DNA of 43,005 nucleotides from Terriglobia bacterium (GTDB lineage Bacteria; Acidobacteriota; Terriglobia; Acidiferrales; UBA7541), in NCBI GenBank assembly GCA_020073485.1, contig JAIQFB010000035.1, positions 1 through 43,005 on the forward strand. The letters run 5' to 3'. The notes below the pieces were generated by a model. That model had not been told where the DNA came from, searched no databases, and worked only from the letters and a program-made list of their open reading frames with translations. A program made the translations under genes and the position numbers. Within the stretch, counting starts at the first letter, position 1; every line of letters starts with the position of its first letter. Of this stretch, positions 1-9,068 are shown piece by piece.

Positions 1-675
1 AAGGCGACGCTGACCTTGGGCGATAACCGTCGCGTGGACTTGTCGCAGACCATGATTTTTCTGACGTCGAACCTGGGCGGCGGGGAAATCACGGAACTGA
101 TGACCGGCGGCATGGGCTTTGTGCAGCCGAAGGATAAGGTCGAGGATCATCTCGACGTGAAGGTGGAGCGGACGGCGCAGGAAGCGGCGAAGAAGAAGTT
201 TTCGCCGGAATTCATGAATCGTCTCGATAAGGTGGTGGTGTTCCACCCGCTACGGGAAGAGCAGTTGGAGCAGATTCTGGAAATTGAATTGGGGATGGTG
301 CAGCAGCGCGTGCTGGACACGGGACGCGGGCAGTTTTTGTTCCGTGTGACGCAACCGGCGAGGAAATTCCTGCTGCAGGAAGGTACGGACCTGAAGTACG
401 GGGCGCGGCACTTGAAGCGGGCGATCGAGAAGTTCGTGGTGTACCCGCTGGCGAATCTGCTGGCCACCGAGCAAATCCATTTCGGCGACATGCTGGTTGT
501 GGATAAAGACGCGGACGCGCAGGGCCTGTCATTTCATCGCGAAGGGCAAGGGGCTGTCATTGTGGTGCCAGCTAGGAAACCGGCACGAGCACCGGCAACG
601 CGGGTGGCGGTCACTGCTGCGAGTGAGGACGGAGGGAAAGTGCCTGTCCGGGAGTGGGAACCAGTTCTGAGTTAG
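1..675 (+). CDS. ClpA/B/C-type AAA+ ATPase, C-terminal part (5' end outside window)
   Basis: The reading frame is open from base 1, so the start lies upstream. The first visible residues (TLGDNRRVDLSQTMIFLTSNLG) are the conserved stretch of the second AAA+ module of Clp/Hsp100 unfoldases. They are followed by FSPEFMNRLD (arginine-finger/sensor region) and GARHLKRAIEKFV (sensor-2 arginine) of the small D2 subdomain. The last 50 or so residues are a poorly conserved tail. These ATPases unfold proteins for refolding (ClpB) or for ClpP (ClpA/ClpC). The visible part cannot tell which; I see no clear ClpP-binding loop, which would lie upstream. The gene is convergent with the gcv operon, with a palindrome between them. 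Confidence 0.9.
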   Translation, partial: KATLTLGDNRRVDLSQTMIFLTSNLGGGEITELMTGGMGFVQPKDKVEDHLDVKVERTAQEAAKKKFSPEFMNRLDKVVVFHPLREEQLEQILEIELGMVQQRVLDTGRGQFLFRVTQPARKFLLQEGTDLKYGARHLKRAIEKFVVYPLANLLATEQIHFGDMLVVDKDADAQGLSFHREGQGAVIVVPARKPARAPATRVAVTAASEDGGKVPVREWEPVLS

Positions 676-693
676 ATGCTTCCCTCTAAAATG

Positions 694-764
694 TAGAAAA
701 GGCTTCAGCCTGTCGGGTTTTTTGCCGTAACACAGCGAAACCAGGCAGGCTCAAGCCTTTTCTA
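694..764. repeat. Intergenic palindrome of the 'ggcttcagcc' family; possible two-way terminator
   Basis: Arms at 694-712 and 746-764 (19 bp each, one mismatch) can form a hairpin with a T-rich loop. It lies between the 3' ends of the Clp gene and gcvPB, so it could end transcription from both sides. The core matches other palindromes in this window. Confidence 0.75.
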
Positions 765-774
765 TTTGATACGT

Positions 775-2274
775 CTACGAACTATGCGCCTTCGGCTTCC
801 AGCGCAGAACGGGCTTGCGCGCGGCGGCAACTTCATCCAGGCGGCTCACGCGCGTGTTGTGCGGCGCGGTCTTGACCAGGTCCGGAGTCGTTGCGGCTTC
901 CTCGGCAATCGCGCGCATGGCCTCCACAAATAAATCGCACTCCTGCCTGGATTCCGACTCGGTCGGTTCAATCATCATCGCGCCGGGCACGATCAGCGGA
1001 AACGCCGTAGTGTAAGGGTGAAAGCCGTAATCGATCAGGCGCTTGGCGATATCCATGGTGCTCACACCATTTTTTTTCTGCCGCGCATCGCTGAAAACCA
1101 CTTCGTGCATGGAGGGCGAGTTGAACGGCATGTCGTACACGTCCTCGAGTTTCTTGCGGATGTAATTCGCATTGAGGACGGCGTCTTCGGTGGCCTGGCG
1201 GATGCCCGGGCCGTAAGCCAGCGTGTAGGCCAAGGCGCGTACCAGCACGCCGAAGTTGCCGCCGAACGCCCGCACCCTGCCGATGGATTTGCGTTTGTGA
1301 TGGTCGAGCGCCAAGTGCCCGTCTTTTTCGTCCAAAACCGGAACCGGCAAATACGGCTCGAGGATTTTTTTGACCATCACGGGGCCAGCGCCCGGGCCAC
1401 CGCCGCCATGCGGGGTGGAAAATGTCTTGTGCAGGTTCAGGTGCATCACGTCTACGCCAAAATCGCCGGGGCGCGCGACGCCGGCCAGCGCATTCATGTT
1501 CGCGCCGTCCATGTAGAGCAGGGCGCCGTGCGCGTGTAGCACTTCGGCGGCCTCGGCGATGTTTTGCTCGAACACGCCGAGCGTTGACGGGTTGGTGACC
1601 ATCATGGCGGCCACGTCGCCGGTCACAATTTCCTTCAGGCGCGCGATGTCGATCTGGCCGTGCTCGTCGGACGGCACGTTTTCGACTTCGTAGCCTGCGA
1701 TGACCGCGGTGGCGGGATTGGTGCCGTGCGCGGAATCGGGAATCAGAACTTTTTTGCGCGGGCCCCCCTGCGTGTCTTCGAGGTACGCACGAATCAGCAG
1801 CAGTCCGGTGAGTTCGCCCTGCGCGCCGGCGGCCGGTTCGAGCGTACCGGTATCCATTCCCGTGATTTCGGCGAGGCAATCCAGCAGCAACTTCAAAATT
1901 TTCAGGCAGCCCTGCGAGAGTTCCTGAGGTTGGTAGGGATGCTCGGTGGCGATGCCTTCCAGGCGCGCGACGAATTCGTTGACGCGCGGGTTGTACTTCA
2001 TGGTGCAGGACCCGAGCGGGTACATGCCCAGGTCGATGGCGTAGTTCCACGTCGATAGGCGCGTGAAATGGCGCATCACTTCGATTTCGCTGACTTCCGG
2101 AAATCCCGCGACGCTTTCGCGCGCGTAGGCCGTGCCCAGCGCGGTCCGCGCGTCGATCGCCGGGACATCCAGGGGAGGAAACTCCACGCCGCGCTTGCCG
2201 GGCGCGGACTGCTCGAAGATCAGGCCTTCGTTCTGGCTGACGTGGCGTCCTGCTTTCTTGATTCGATCGGTCAA
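775..2274 (-). CDS. gcvPB: Glycine dehydrogenase (decarboxylating) subunit 2
   Basis: This is the C-terminal half of the split P-protein. Together with GcvPA it decarboxylates glycine and passes the aminomethyl group to lipoyl-GcvH. The PLP-lysine region NLHKTFSTPHGGGGPG is intact, and the aminotransferase fold runs through AHGTNPATA and GANMNALAG. I place the start at a TTG at 2274, which has GGGAG seven bases upstream and gives the usual N-terminus leading to LIFEQSAPGKRG (499 aa). A TTG at 2304 would add ten residues but has no comparable ribosome site. It is the last gene of the operon, 67 bases after gcvPA, with a small palindrome in the gap. Confidence 0.95.
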   Translation of the reverse strand: MTDRIKKAGRHVSQNEGLIFEQSAPGKRGVEFPPLDVPAIDARTALGTAYARESVAGFPEVSEIEVMRHFTRLSTWNYAIDLGMYPLGSCTMKYNPRVNEFVARLEGIATEHPYQPQELSQGCLKILKLLLDCLAEITGMDTGTLEPAAGAQGELTGLLLIRAYLEDTQGGPRKKVLIPDSAHGTNPATAVIAGYEVENVPSDEHGQIDIARLKEIVTGDVAAMMVTNPSTLGVFEQNIAEAAEVLHAHGALLYMDGANMNALAGVARPGDFGVDVMHLNLHKTFSTPHGGGGPGAGPVMVKKILEPYLPVPVLDEKDGHLALDHHKRKSIGRVRAFGGNFGVLVRALAYTLAYGPGIRQATEDAVLNANYIRKKLEDVYDMPFNSPSMHEVVFSDARQKKNGVSTMDIAKRLIDYGFHPYTTAFPLIVPGAMMIEPTESESRQECDLFVEAMRAIAEEAATTPDLVKTAPHNTRVSRLDEVAAARKPVLRWKPKAHSS

Positions 2275-2317
2275 TGCAATTCTCCCGGGAAGATATCTCG
2301 TCAATCTTCAGGCTTTT

Positions 2318-2345
2318 GTAGCGCCTGCCTGAAGGCGGGCACTAC
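2318..2345. repeat. Small imperfect palindrome between gcvPA and gcvPB
   Basis: GTAGCGCCTGCC and GGCGGGCACTAC form a 12-bp stem with two mismatches. It is followed directly by the gcvPA stop codon. It looks like a member of the GTAG...CTAC-bounded intergenic palindromes seen elsewhere here, for example 6135-6215. Confidence 0.5.
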
Positions 2346-3688
2346 ACCGGCTTCGACAATATTTCGCGGACGGCCGCAGCCATGCGTTCGATCTCGGCGC
2401 GCGAAGTGGTTTCGGTGACGCAAAACAACGCGCGCTTGGTCAAGTCCGCATAGGAACTGCCCAGAGGCAGCGGGCCGATAATCTTCTCCCGCAGCAGATC
2501 CCGATTCACCAGTTTTACTGAGCGCGGGAATTGCACGGCAAATTCATTGAAAAACGGGCCGGAGAACGCGCGGCGCACGCCGGGAATGGATTCGAGCAGG
2601 TCCAGGGCAAAGCGCGCCTTGGCCAGATTCTGCGCGGCGAGTTCCTTCAGGCCTTCCTTGCCGAGCAGGCAGAGGTGAATCGTAACGGCAAGCGCGCACA
2701 AGGCCTGATTGGTGCAGATGTTCGACGTGGCCTTCTCGCGGCGGATGTGCTGCTCCCGAGTGGCAAGCGTCAGAACGTAGCCGCGCCGCCCGTTGCTGTC
2801 TACGGTTTCTCCCGCGAGGCGCCCCGGCATCTGGCGCACGAATTTGTCGCGCGTGGCGATGACGCCGGCATACGGCCCGCCGTAACTCGGCGCGAGGCCG
2901 AAGCTCTGCGTCTCCATGGCCACGATGTCGGCCTCGGCGGGTGGCCGCACCGCACCTAGCGAAACGCCTTCGGTGATCGCGACAACGAGCAACGCGCCTT
3001 TGGCGTGTGCGAGTTCGGCCAGATGCGGAATTTGCTCCAGCACGCCGAAAAAGTTTGGCGACTGCACGACCACGGCGGCGGTTTCTTTGTCGATCGCCGC
3101 TTCCAGGCGCGCGATGTCCGCCTGGCCGGAACTGGTAAATCCGATTTCGTGGATGTGCACGCCCAGATTGCGCGTGTAGGTGTCCAGCACCTGGCGGTAT
3201 TCGGGATGCAACGAGCGCGCCACGACCACGCGATGCCGTCCGGTCAGCCTCTCGGCCATCAGCACCGCTTCGGTGGTCGCGGTCGAGCCGTCCCACATCG
3301 ACGCATTGGCCACTTCCATGCCAGTGAGTTCGCACATCAGCGTCTGAAATTCAAAAATCGCCTGCAGTGTCCCCTGGCTGATCTCCGCCTGGTAGGGCGT
3401 GTAGGAAGTCAGAAATTCACCGCGCTGGATCAGCGAATCGGTGACCACCGAGCGCAGGTGATTGTAGACGCCCGCGCCCAGGAAGCTGGTGTAGCCGCCG
3501 GAATTTTCTGCGGCGCGCGCGCGGAAATAGTCGATGATCTCCTGTTCGGACATCGCCGCGGGAAGCCGCAACGGCTCTTTCAGCCGAAACTTTTCGGGAA
3601 TTGACGCGAATAAACTTTCGATGGACCGGGCCCCGATGGCCGCAAGCATGTCGCGGCGTTCCGCAGTGCTTTTCGGAAGATAGCGCAT
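2342..3688 (-). CDS. gcvPA: Glycine dehydrogenase (decarboxylating) subunit 1
   Basis: This is the N-terminal half of the split P-protein, 448 aa, the normal length for GcvPA. It starts [15 protein letters not shown] and contains the typical [24 protein letters not shown]-like and [15 protein letters not shown] stretches. It has a PLP-type fold but no PLP lysine of its own; the heterodimer with GcvPB makes the active site. Its ATG overlaps the gcvH stop codon (TGATG at 3686-3690), so the two are translationally coupled. Confidence 0.96.
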   Translation of the reverse strand: MRYLPKSTAERRDMLAAIGARSIESLFASIPEKFRLKEPLRLPAAMSEQEIIDYFRARAAENSGGYTSFLGAGVYNHLRSVVTDSLIQRGEFLTSYTPYQAEISQGTLQAIFEFQTLMCELTGMEVANASMWDGSTATTEAVLMAERLTGRHRVVVARSLHPEYRQVLDTYTRNLGVHIHEIGFTSSGQADIARLEAAIDKETAAVVVQSPNFFGVLEQIPHLAELAHAKGALLVVAITEGVSLGAVRPPAEADIVAMETQSFGLAPSYGGPYAGVIATRDKFVRQMPGRLAGETVDSNGRRGYVLTLATREQHIRREKATSNICTNQALCALAVTIHLCLLGKEGLKELAAQNLAKARFALDLLESIPGVRRAFSGPFFNEFAVQFPRSVKLVNRDLLREKIIGPLPLGSSYADLTKRALFCVTETTSRAEIERMAAAVREILSKPV

Positions 3689-4080
3689 CAGGCGGAGGCT
3701 TCCTTTTCGGAGACGAAGGCTTGGTAGGCGGCGGCGCCCATCAGGCTGGTGACTTCGGCCGGATTGGCGAGCTTGATTTTGATCAGCCAGGCGGCGCCGT
3801 GCGGGTCCGAGTTGACGGTTTCGGGAGCGCCGGAAAGCGCCGCGTTCGCTTCGATCACTTCTCCGGAAACGGGCGCATAGATTTCGCTGACGGCCTTCAC
3901 GGATTCGACGGTGCCGAAGACGTCGCCGGTTGTGATTTTTGCGCCCACGGCGGGGAGTTCCACGAACACGACGTCGCCCAGCTCATGCTGCGCGTAGTCG
4001 GTGATGCCGATGGTGCCGGTGTTGCCGGACACTTTGATCCACTCATGTTCCTTGGTATAGCGATAGTCGCTTGGGTACAT
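3688..4080 (-). CDS. gcvH: Glycine cleavage system H protein
   Basis: This lipoyl carrier shuttles the aminomethyl group from P-protein to T-protein. The 130-aa product shows the family start YTKEHEW and the lipoylation site [12 protein letters not shown], with the modified lysine at residue 62. An upstream in-frame start at 4113 exists. I chose the ATG at 4080 because AAGGAG sits seven bases before it and the protein then begins as is usual. It lies 65 bases downstream of gcvT and overlaps gcvPA by one base. Confidence 0.96.
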   Translation of the reverse strand: MYPSDYRYTKEHEWIKVSGNTGTIGITDYAQHELGDVVFVELPAVGAKITTGDVFGTVESVKAVSEIYAPVSGEVIEANAALSGAPETVNSDPHGAAWLIKIKLANPAEVTSLMGAAAYQAFVSEKEASA

Positions 4081-4145
4081 TCCGGCTCCTTGGAAAAGCG
4101 TCCGGGGACGCATGCTTGCGGCCCGCGAATTCTACGGTCACGATT

Positions 4146-5255
4146 TTACTTTGCTCGCTTGTAAAACGGCATCGGAACAATCCGCGCGGGGGCCTGCTTG
4201 CCGCGAATCTCGACACTGATTTCCGTGCCGGGAGCGCGAAATTCCGGAGGTACGTAGGCCATGCCGATATTTTTCTTCAGGAACGGCGCGGGGGAGCCGC
4301 TGGTCACTCGTCCAATGGCCTTGCCGCCGGCGCAAACGCCGCAGGCGTCGCGCGCAATCAGCCGGTCCTGCATCTCGAAGCCCACCAGCGTACGTTCCAC
4401 TCCCTTTTCCTTTTGCCGCACGAGCGCTTCGCGCCCTAGAAACTCGCCCTTGTTCGGCTTACAGATCCAACCGAGCCCCGCCTCATAGGGCGTGGTGGTG
4501 TCGTCGATTTCGTGGCCGTACAGGCACATGGACGCTTCCAGGCGCAGCGTGTTTCGCGCGCCCAGGCCGCAGGGAAGTATTCCCACATCGCTGCCCGCCT
4601 CCATCAGATCGTTCCAAAGTTTTTCAGAATGTTCGGGCACAAAATAAATTTCAAAGCCGTCCTCGCCCGTATAACCGGTGCGCGCGATCAGGCAATCGAC
4701 GCCGTCTACTTCGCCGAACGTGAAATGATAATAGGGGACGGATTCGAGCGGTACTGGCGTAAGGGCTTGCAGAATGCCAAGCGCCTTGGGGCCCTGAATG
4801 GCTAGTTGAGAATACCGCGCCCCAGCGTTTTCAATCTGCGCTCCGGTGTGATTGTTGGCCCGGATGTATTCAAAATCCTGGTCCTGAGTGCCCGCGTTGA
4901 CGCACAGAAAATAATGCTTGTCGGAAATTTTGTGAACCAGCAGGTCGTCGACGAACGTGCCTTGCGGCGTCATCAGGCCGGAATATTGGGCCTGTCCAAT
5001 GGAGAGTTTGGACGCGTCGTTGCATGTGACATGCTGCACCAGAGCGAGGGCGTCGTCGCCGAACACTTCGATTTCGCCCATGTGGCTGACGTCAAACAGG
5101 CCAGCAGCGGTGCGCGTCGCCAGGTGCTCGGACACAATTCCCGAGTATTCGACGGGCATATCCCAGCCGCCGAAGTTGACCATCTTGGCCTTGAGCCGCC
5201 GGTGTTCGGCGTTCAGGGCGGTCTTGCGAAGTTGTGCCGTGGTCGGAGATGTCAC
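4146..5255 (-). CDS. gcvT: Aminomethyltransferase (glycine cleavage T protein)
   Basis: The T protein releases ammonia from the aminomethyl-lipoyl H protein and makes 5,10-methylene-tetrahydrofolate. The 369-aa product has the folate-binding N-terminus (MVNFGGWDMPVEYSGI), the typical DVSHMGEIEV motif, RTGYTGEDGFEIY and the C-terminal barrel (GRVTSGSPAPFLKKNIGMAYV). The start is a GTG at 5255 with only a weak ribosome site; no better in-frame ATG is close. It is the first gene of the minus-strand gcv operon. I found no glycine riboswitch in the leader (5256-5340). Confidence 0.95.
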   Translation of the reverse strand: MTSPTTAQLRKTALNAEHRRLKAKMVNFGGWDMPVEYSGIVSEHLATRTAAGLFDVSHMGEIEVFGDDALALVQHVTCNDASKLSIGQAQYSGLMTPQGTFVDDLLVHKISDKHYFLCVNAGTQDQDFEYIRANNHTGAQIENAGARYSQLAIQGPKALGILQALTPVPLESVPYYHFTFGEVDGVDCLIARTGYTGEDGFEIYFVPEHSEKLWNDLMEAGSDVGILPCGLGARNTLRLEASMCLYGHEIDDTTTPYEAGLGWICKPNKGEFLGREALVRQKEKGVERTLVGFEMQDRLIARDACGVCAGGKAIGRVTSGSPAPFLKKNIGMAYVPPEFRAPGTEISVEIRGKQAPARIVPMPFYKRAK

Positions 5256-5340
5256 GCGGAGTTCTCAACAAGCAAAGAGCAAAATCGAAACTAACACGCG
5301 CGTTTGAAACGTGTCAAGAAAAGGGACGGGGGTTGGTAGT

Positions 5341-6118
5341 GGGTCAGTTTGAAATTTTAGGCGTGACAAACGGGCTACTAGAATTGCGACTCGCCGCCCT
5401 GGCGAGGTAGCATAGCGGCATGTCGAACCCTTGGTTGGCCGTGCCTCTCTCCGACTACGAACAGCATATGAGCTCGGTCGAAGTCCAGCAATTAGGTGCT
5501 CTCTCCGATCTATTCGCGGAAGCGATAGGACGCTGCCGCCCAGTCTCGATCGCAGTCCTGGGAATCGCCGGAGGAAACGGACTGGACCATATCGACACCA
5601 GCATCACGGCACGAGTCGTTGGACTGGACCTAAACCCGCTGTACCTCGAAGCCGTCAGGAAGCGCTATTCGCATCTGCCTGGTCTTGAGCTCCAGTGCGT
5701 CGATCTGGCTGAACAGCACGCCCAATTGGAACCCGTTCAATTCGTTCACGCGGCTTTAATTTTCGAGCACGCGGGAGCCGGCAGTTGTTTCGAGAACGCC
5801 ATATCAATGATTGTTCCAGGTGGGAATTTGTCTGTCGTGCTCCAGTTGCCGACCGAAAGCGGACAAACAGTAGGCGCAAGCCAGTTTTCCTCGATTCAAA
5901 ATCTGAAGTCTCACTTTTCCGTGATCAGTCCCGCATGGCTGCGCGAATCGCTCGCAGTACGTGGATTTCGGCTGATTCATGAAACAAGACATGCACTACC
6001 CGCGGGAAAAGGTTTTTGGATGGGGCTTTTCTCCGCGCCCGAGGCGCACCACCGGAAATGAGACCACACCTTACGCCTAAAATTGTAGCCAGTTCCCCCC
6101 TAAATTTCAAACTGATCC
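5341..6118. mobile_element. Transposase-less unit with IS21-like composite inverted ends
   Basis: The outer ends at 5341-5361 and 6099-6118 are inverted copies of GG(G/A)TCAGTTTGAAATTT(T)AGG. Inside each lies a second related block (5372-5388 and 6074-6094). The right inner block shares AATTTTAGGCG with the left outer one. Two repeats at each end is the arrangement known from IS21-family elements. There is no room for istA/istB: the only gene inside is a methyltransferase. AGT flanks both sides, too short to count as a target duplication. The IS21 link is inference. Confidence 0.5.
5420..6061 (+). CDS. Class I SAM-dependent methyltransferase
   Basis: This 213-aa protein has a Rossmann methyltransferase core. 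Motif I is VLGIAGGNGLDHID (about residues 46-59), the acidic end of strand 2 is VVGLDLNPLYLEAV, and the later strand 4 region is QFVHAALIFEHAG. The substrate cannot be told. The gene is the sole passenger between inverted repeats that resemble insertion-sequence ends, so it may have arrived by transposition. No strong ribosome site is seen before the ATG. It sits divergently from gcvT. Confidence 0.8.
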   Translation: MSNPWLAVPLSDYEQHMSSVEVQQLGALSDLFAEAIGRCRPVSIAVLGIAGGNGLDHIDTSITARVVGLDLNPLYLEAVRKRYSHLPGLELQCVDLAEQHAQLEPVQFVHAALIFEHAGAGSCFENAISMIVPGGNLSVVLQLPTESGQTVGASQFSSIQNLKSHFSVISPAWLRESLAVRGFRLIHETRHALPAGKGFWMGLFSAPEAHHRK

Positions 6119-6134
6119 AGTATCGCGGGACCCT

Positions 6135-6215
6135 GTAGGACAGGCACTCTTGCCTGTCCGGATTGGTGTGCAACGAAGAGAATCTAAACCGGACAGGCAA
6201 GAGTGCCTGTTCTAC
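6135..6215. repeat. Large palindrome with 27-bp arms ('caggcactcttgcctg' type)
   Basis: Arms at 6135-6161 and 6189-6215 match in 26 of 27 positions and are separated by 27 bases. Each arm is itself partly palindromic (GACAGGCACTCTTGCCTGTC). The GTAG...CTAC borders and this core are typical of repeated intergenic palindromes in Acidobacteriota genomes (from memory). It abuts the stop codon of the next gene. Confidence 0.8.
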
Positions 6216-7637
6216 TTAATCCTGCAGCTGGACTTCCCGGTAGCCGAAAAAGTGACGGCTCTTGATGACCTCGGCAATCTCCGGAGGCACCATGGATTCC
6301 CATGCTGGATCGCCGTCCTTGATTCGATTCAGCACGTCGCGCGAAAAGATATGCAGCACGCCCTCGTCGAAATTGTCGAGCTGCCTGATCCGTTCGCAAT
6401 CCACCAGATGCCGGTAGAGATTAAGCATTTCCAGCGGCAATTCCACGTTATCCACGGTATGGATCATGCCCGTGTCCGCGTCCCGAAGAGGATACACATA
6501 GACGCGCAGATTCTTGGTGAACAGCTTTCCGAAAGCTTCCAAAATGCCGCCCTCGAGTTTCGAGTAATACTCCTGCTGAAACAAGTCCTTCAGGCTCCCG
6601 GCGCCCATGGTCAAGGCGATGGGTTCGTTGGTGTAGCGCGTCAGGTAGGCCGCCAGGCGGTAGTACTCGGAATAATCGGAGATCAGGACGGTCTTGCCGG
6701 CCGCCGCCAGCATGTCGGCTCGGGCCAGGAAATCGCTCAGATCGATCTTGCCCGTGACCAGCAGGTTGCGCATGGTAATTTCCATCAACTCGACGATGAC
6801 CTCGGGTCTGACCCCGAGTTCGGAGGAAAATCGCTCGTGGGCGCTGCGAACCATATCAATATTCACTTTCGTGACGGGGCGGAAGCTGCCGCGTTCCACT
6901 AGAATATGTTTTTTGCGCAGCACTTCCGAAGGCTGCAGCACTTCGCCCGCCGGGCCGAACATCGCCGCGCCGCTCAGGCCCAACTGCACCAGCTTGAGGC
7001 TCATCACGCGGTTGTCGACGTGCCGGAACTCGATGCCCGAAAACTCGATCATGTCGATCTCGATGCGCTCGATGCTGAGATTGTCGAGCAGCGACTCCAG
7101 CATCAGGTCCGGCCTGTGATGCAGGAAAAAAGCGCCATAGAGAAGATTCACTCCGACAATTCCCAGCACCTCCTGCTGCAGGCTGTTCTCGTGATCGAGC
7201 ATGCGCACGTGAATGATGACCTGGCTGTCTTCATCGCGCGGGTGCGTTTGGAATTTGACGCCCATCCACCCGTGGCACTCGTTGGTGCCTTCGTAGTTGA
7301 GCGCCGCCACCGTGTCGGCAAAGGCAAAAAAAGCGGTGGAATCTCCGCGCAACGCGCGCAGGCGCTCCAGGTTCAGGCGGTGCTCGTAATCGAGCATGCT
7401 GTGCAATCGTTCGCGCGATACGTACCGCTTGCAGCGGCCGTAGATCGCGTCGCTGACGGCCATGTCATACGCGGAAATGGATTTGGAAATCGTTCCCGCC
7501 GCCGCACCCACCTTAAAAAACCAGCGGGCCACCTCCTGCCCGGCGCCGATTTCGGCGAACGTTCCGTAGCGTACCGGATCGAGGTTGACTTTCAGGGCTT
7601 TCTGGCCCGTGCTCAGTTTTGGAGCATCATCGCCCAT
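6216..7637 (-). CDS. Conserved protein of unknown function (GTFAEIGAGQEVARWFF family)
   Basis: The product is 473 aa from the ATG at 7637; a TTG at 7649 is possible but its GGAG is too close. I recognise the N-terminal signature YGTFAEIGAGQEVARWFFKVGAAAGTI...SAYDMAVSDAIYG. It belongs to a widespread family that carries unreliable names in databases, including 'TonB-dependent receptor' (from memory). Nothing here fits a receptor: there is no signal peptide, no membrane segment and no beta-barrel pattern. It looks like a soluble cytoplasmic protein of mixed alpha/beta structure. No function is claimed. It is divergent from the Cys-rich gene at 7822. Confidence 0.85.
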   Translation of the reverse strand: MGDDAPKLSTGQKALKVNLDPVRYGTFAEIGAGQEVARWFFKVGAAAGTISKSISAYDMAVSDAIYGRCKRYVSRERLHSMLDYEHRLNLERLRALRGDSTAFFAFADTVAALNYEGTNECHGWMGVKFQTHPRDEDSQVIIHVRMLDHENSLQQEVLGIVGVNLLYGAFFLHHRPDLMLESLLDNLSIERIEIDMIEFSGIEFRHVDNRVMSLKLVQLGLSGAAMFGPAGEVLQPSEVLRKKHILVERGSFRPVTKVNIDMVRSAHERFSSELGVRPEVIVELMEITMRNLLVTGKIDLSDFLARADMLAAAGKTVLISDYSEYYRLAAYLTRYTNEPIALTMGAGSLKDLFQQEYYSKLEGGILEAFGKLFTKNLRVYVYPLRDADTGMIHTVDNVELPLEMLNLYRHLVDCERIRQLDNFDEGVLHIFSRDVLNRIKDGDPAWESMVPPEIAEVIKSRHFFGYREVQLQD

Positions 7638-7821
7638 GGTTGGTCCCAACTCCGATGGATTGCAACCCCGGCTGTCCTGTTAACCGGGATGGCACCAGCG
7701 GCTTGTTCCGGCGCTCCGGGGTAGCCTATAGTCATCCTAGGATTCTTCCCGGCTGGCCTGGCTGAAACCCTCGGAAGCGGGCTCCACATGGGATCTATCG
7801 GAAGAATCGCGAAGGAAGATT

Positions 7822-8001
7822 ATGCAAAGCGTCGTTTTATGTTCGCAATGCGATAAGGCGGAGAGCAAGTGCGATTGCGACCGCTATTGTTGCTACTGCC
7901 AGGGATTGGAAAATATTCGCCTGTGCATGGATGGCAAATATTATTGTCCGGATTGCCGGGAGGCCTGCGAGATTCACATCGCGGACAGCGATGACCAGTG
8001 A
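7822..8001 (+). CDS. Cys-rich 59-aa protein, probable zinc-binding
   Basis: This short gene starts with ATG after GAAGGAAGATT and encodes MQSVVLCSQCDKAESKCDCD... It has eleven cysteines in 59 residues, including CSQC, CDCDRYCCYC, CPDC and a last CREAC-like cluster, which could bind two zinc ions in ribbon-like knuckles. I do not recognise a named family. Its last 11 bases (ATGACCAGTGA) overlap the start of the next gene, so the two are likely translated together. This pairing suggests a regulatory partner, but that is inference. Confidence 0.75.
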   Translation: MQSVVLCSQCDKAESKCDCDRYCCYCQGLENIRLCMDGKYYCPDCREACEIHIADSDDQ

Positions 8002-8416
8002 ACCGGTCCAAGTGATGTTTCACTTGGACCAGAATTCCGCTCTGGTCGGCGTGTTGCGCGGCGCGGTGCAATTTCAAGCCGTGCAGGCGGGATTTGAGGC
8101 CGAAAGCAGCGCGGAAATTGCCGCGGCTTCCGAGGCCGTCTGCCGCGAAACGCTCTCTCAAGTGACCGATGCGGACGGCGGGCTCGACATTGCCCTGGAT
8201 ACCTATGCTGACCGCATGGAGGTTTCCTTCCTGCATCGCGGGCAAGCGGCGCCTGCCGTCGGGCTGGAAAAGTTCGCGCTGCCCGCTGATTTCGCCACGG
8301 GCTCCGAAGGAATCAATGGGCTGGAATTGCTTTCGCGAGTCGATCGCGTGCTTTACAACACGGAAAACGGAAGAGTTCGGACCACGCTGGTGAAGTTCTT
8401 GAAACCTCACAACTAG
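7991..8416 (+). CDS. RsbW-like (HATPase-fold) protein, degenerate
   Basis: The product is 141 aa from the ATG that overlaps the preceding stop region. The order of segments resembles anti-sigma factors of the RsbW/SpoIIAB type: a first strand (VQVMFHLD), a long helix with SEAVCRETLSQ in the N-box position, strands DIALDTYADRMEVSFLH, then GLELLSRVDRVLYNTENGRVRTTLVKFL, which matches the usual end of the fold. The asparagine of the N box and a clear ATP-lid glycine motif are missing, so it may not bind ATP. The function is unknown. An upstream in-frame ATG at 7931 lies inside the Cys-rich gene and is less likely. Confidence 0.6.
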   Translation: MTSEPVQVMFHLDQNSALVGVLRGAVQFQAVQAGFEAESSAEIAAASEAVCRETLSQVTDADGGLDIALDTYADRMEVSFLHRGQAAPAVGLEKFALPADFATGSEGINGLELLSRVDRVLYNTENGRVRTTLVKFLKPHN

Positions 8417-9001
8417 CTCAAAATTCCCGCACATACCGCGAAACTCCATACCGGTTCGACAGGCCGAACCGCGTTCCCTGCGGCACGGTTTTTCCGGCGC
8501 GTACGGCTCCCGAGACGCTGCCGCCGGAATTCGCCAATCTTGTAGATTGCCAAAATGGAAAAGGCGATTCGGCCCCGGCGACCATTACGGGAAAAACGGA
8601 TCCCGTGATCCTGGAAATCCATCAGGTGATGAAAACGAATGCACGCGAGCGGAGCGAAGCTCAACCGTCTCAACAGCGGTAAGATGATGCAGCGCCCGAA
8701 GATGCGAGCAGACTGGGTGGCGGATCGAGCCATCCGCACCGAATCCGGGCCCAAGCTGATTCGGGTGGAAGTGGAAACCAATGGCACGTTTTGTGCTCAT
8801 CAATGCTGGAGAAAGATTGTAGAATTCCTTCGGCCTCTGGAAGACCGTAAGGCGTTCTTTGGCGTCTTGCCTGAAGTTTCTTGCCGTCTTGCCGATTTCG
8901 GAAACGGTGCCTGGCAAGACAAACCTGTTGGGATCTGCAAGGGTGTGGGATTCGGGTCTTGGAAAATATCACATGTAAATCAATCCCGTGTCACCGCAAT
9001 C

Positions 9002-9017
9002 AGTGATACGGATCACA
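9002..9017. promoter_or_regulatory. CRP/FNR-type palindrome upstream of the decaheme cytochrome
   Basis: AGTGATACGGATCACA reads, on the other strand, TGTGA-N6-TCACT. That is one base from the consensus TGTGA-N6-TCACA of CRP-family regulators. It lies about 100 bases before the cytochrome start, a place where an activator could work. The regulator is not in the window. Confidence 0.45.
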
Positions 9018-9068
9018 GACTTGTTTGAAACAGTAGGGCAACCTTTGACTCGGAGCGTTGCAAATCAT

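Noticed and set aside
5256-5340. Glycine riboswitch before gcvT
   Set aside because: No tandem aptamer core or conserved glycine-riboswitch motifs are visible, and the leader before the inverted repeat is short.
8639-9028. 129-aa open frame and opposing minus-strand frames
   Set aside because: No ribosome site, no motif, and it runs through the CRP-like site. Possible debris only.
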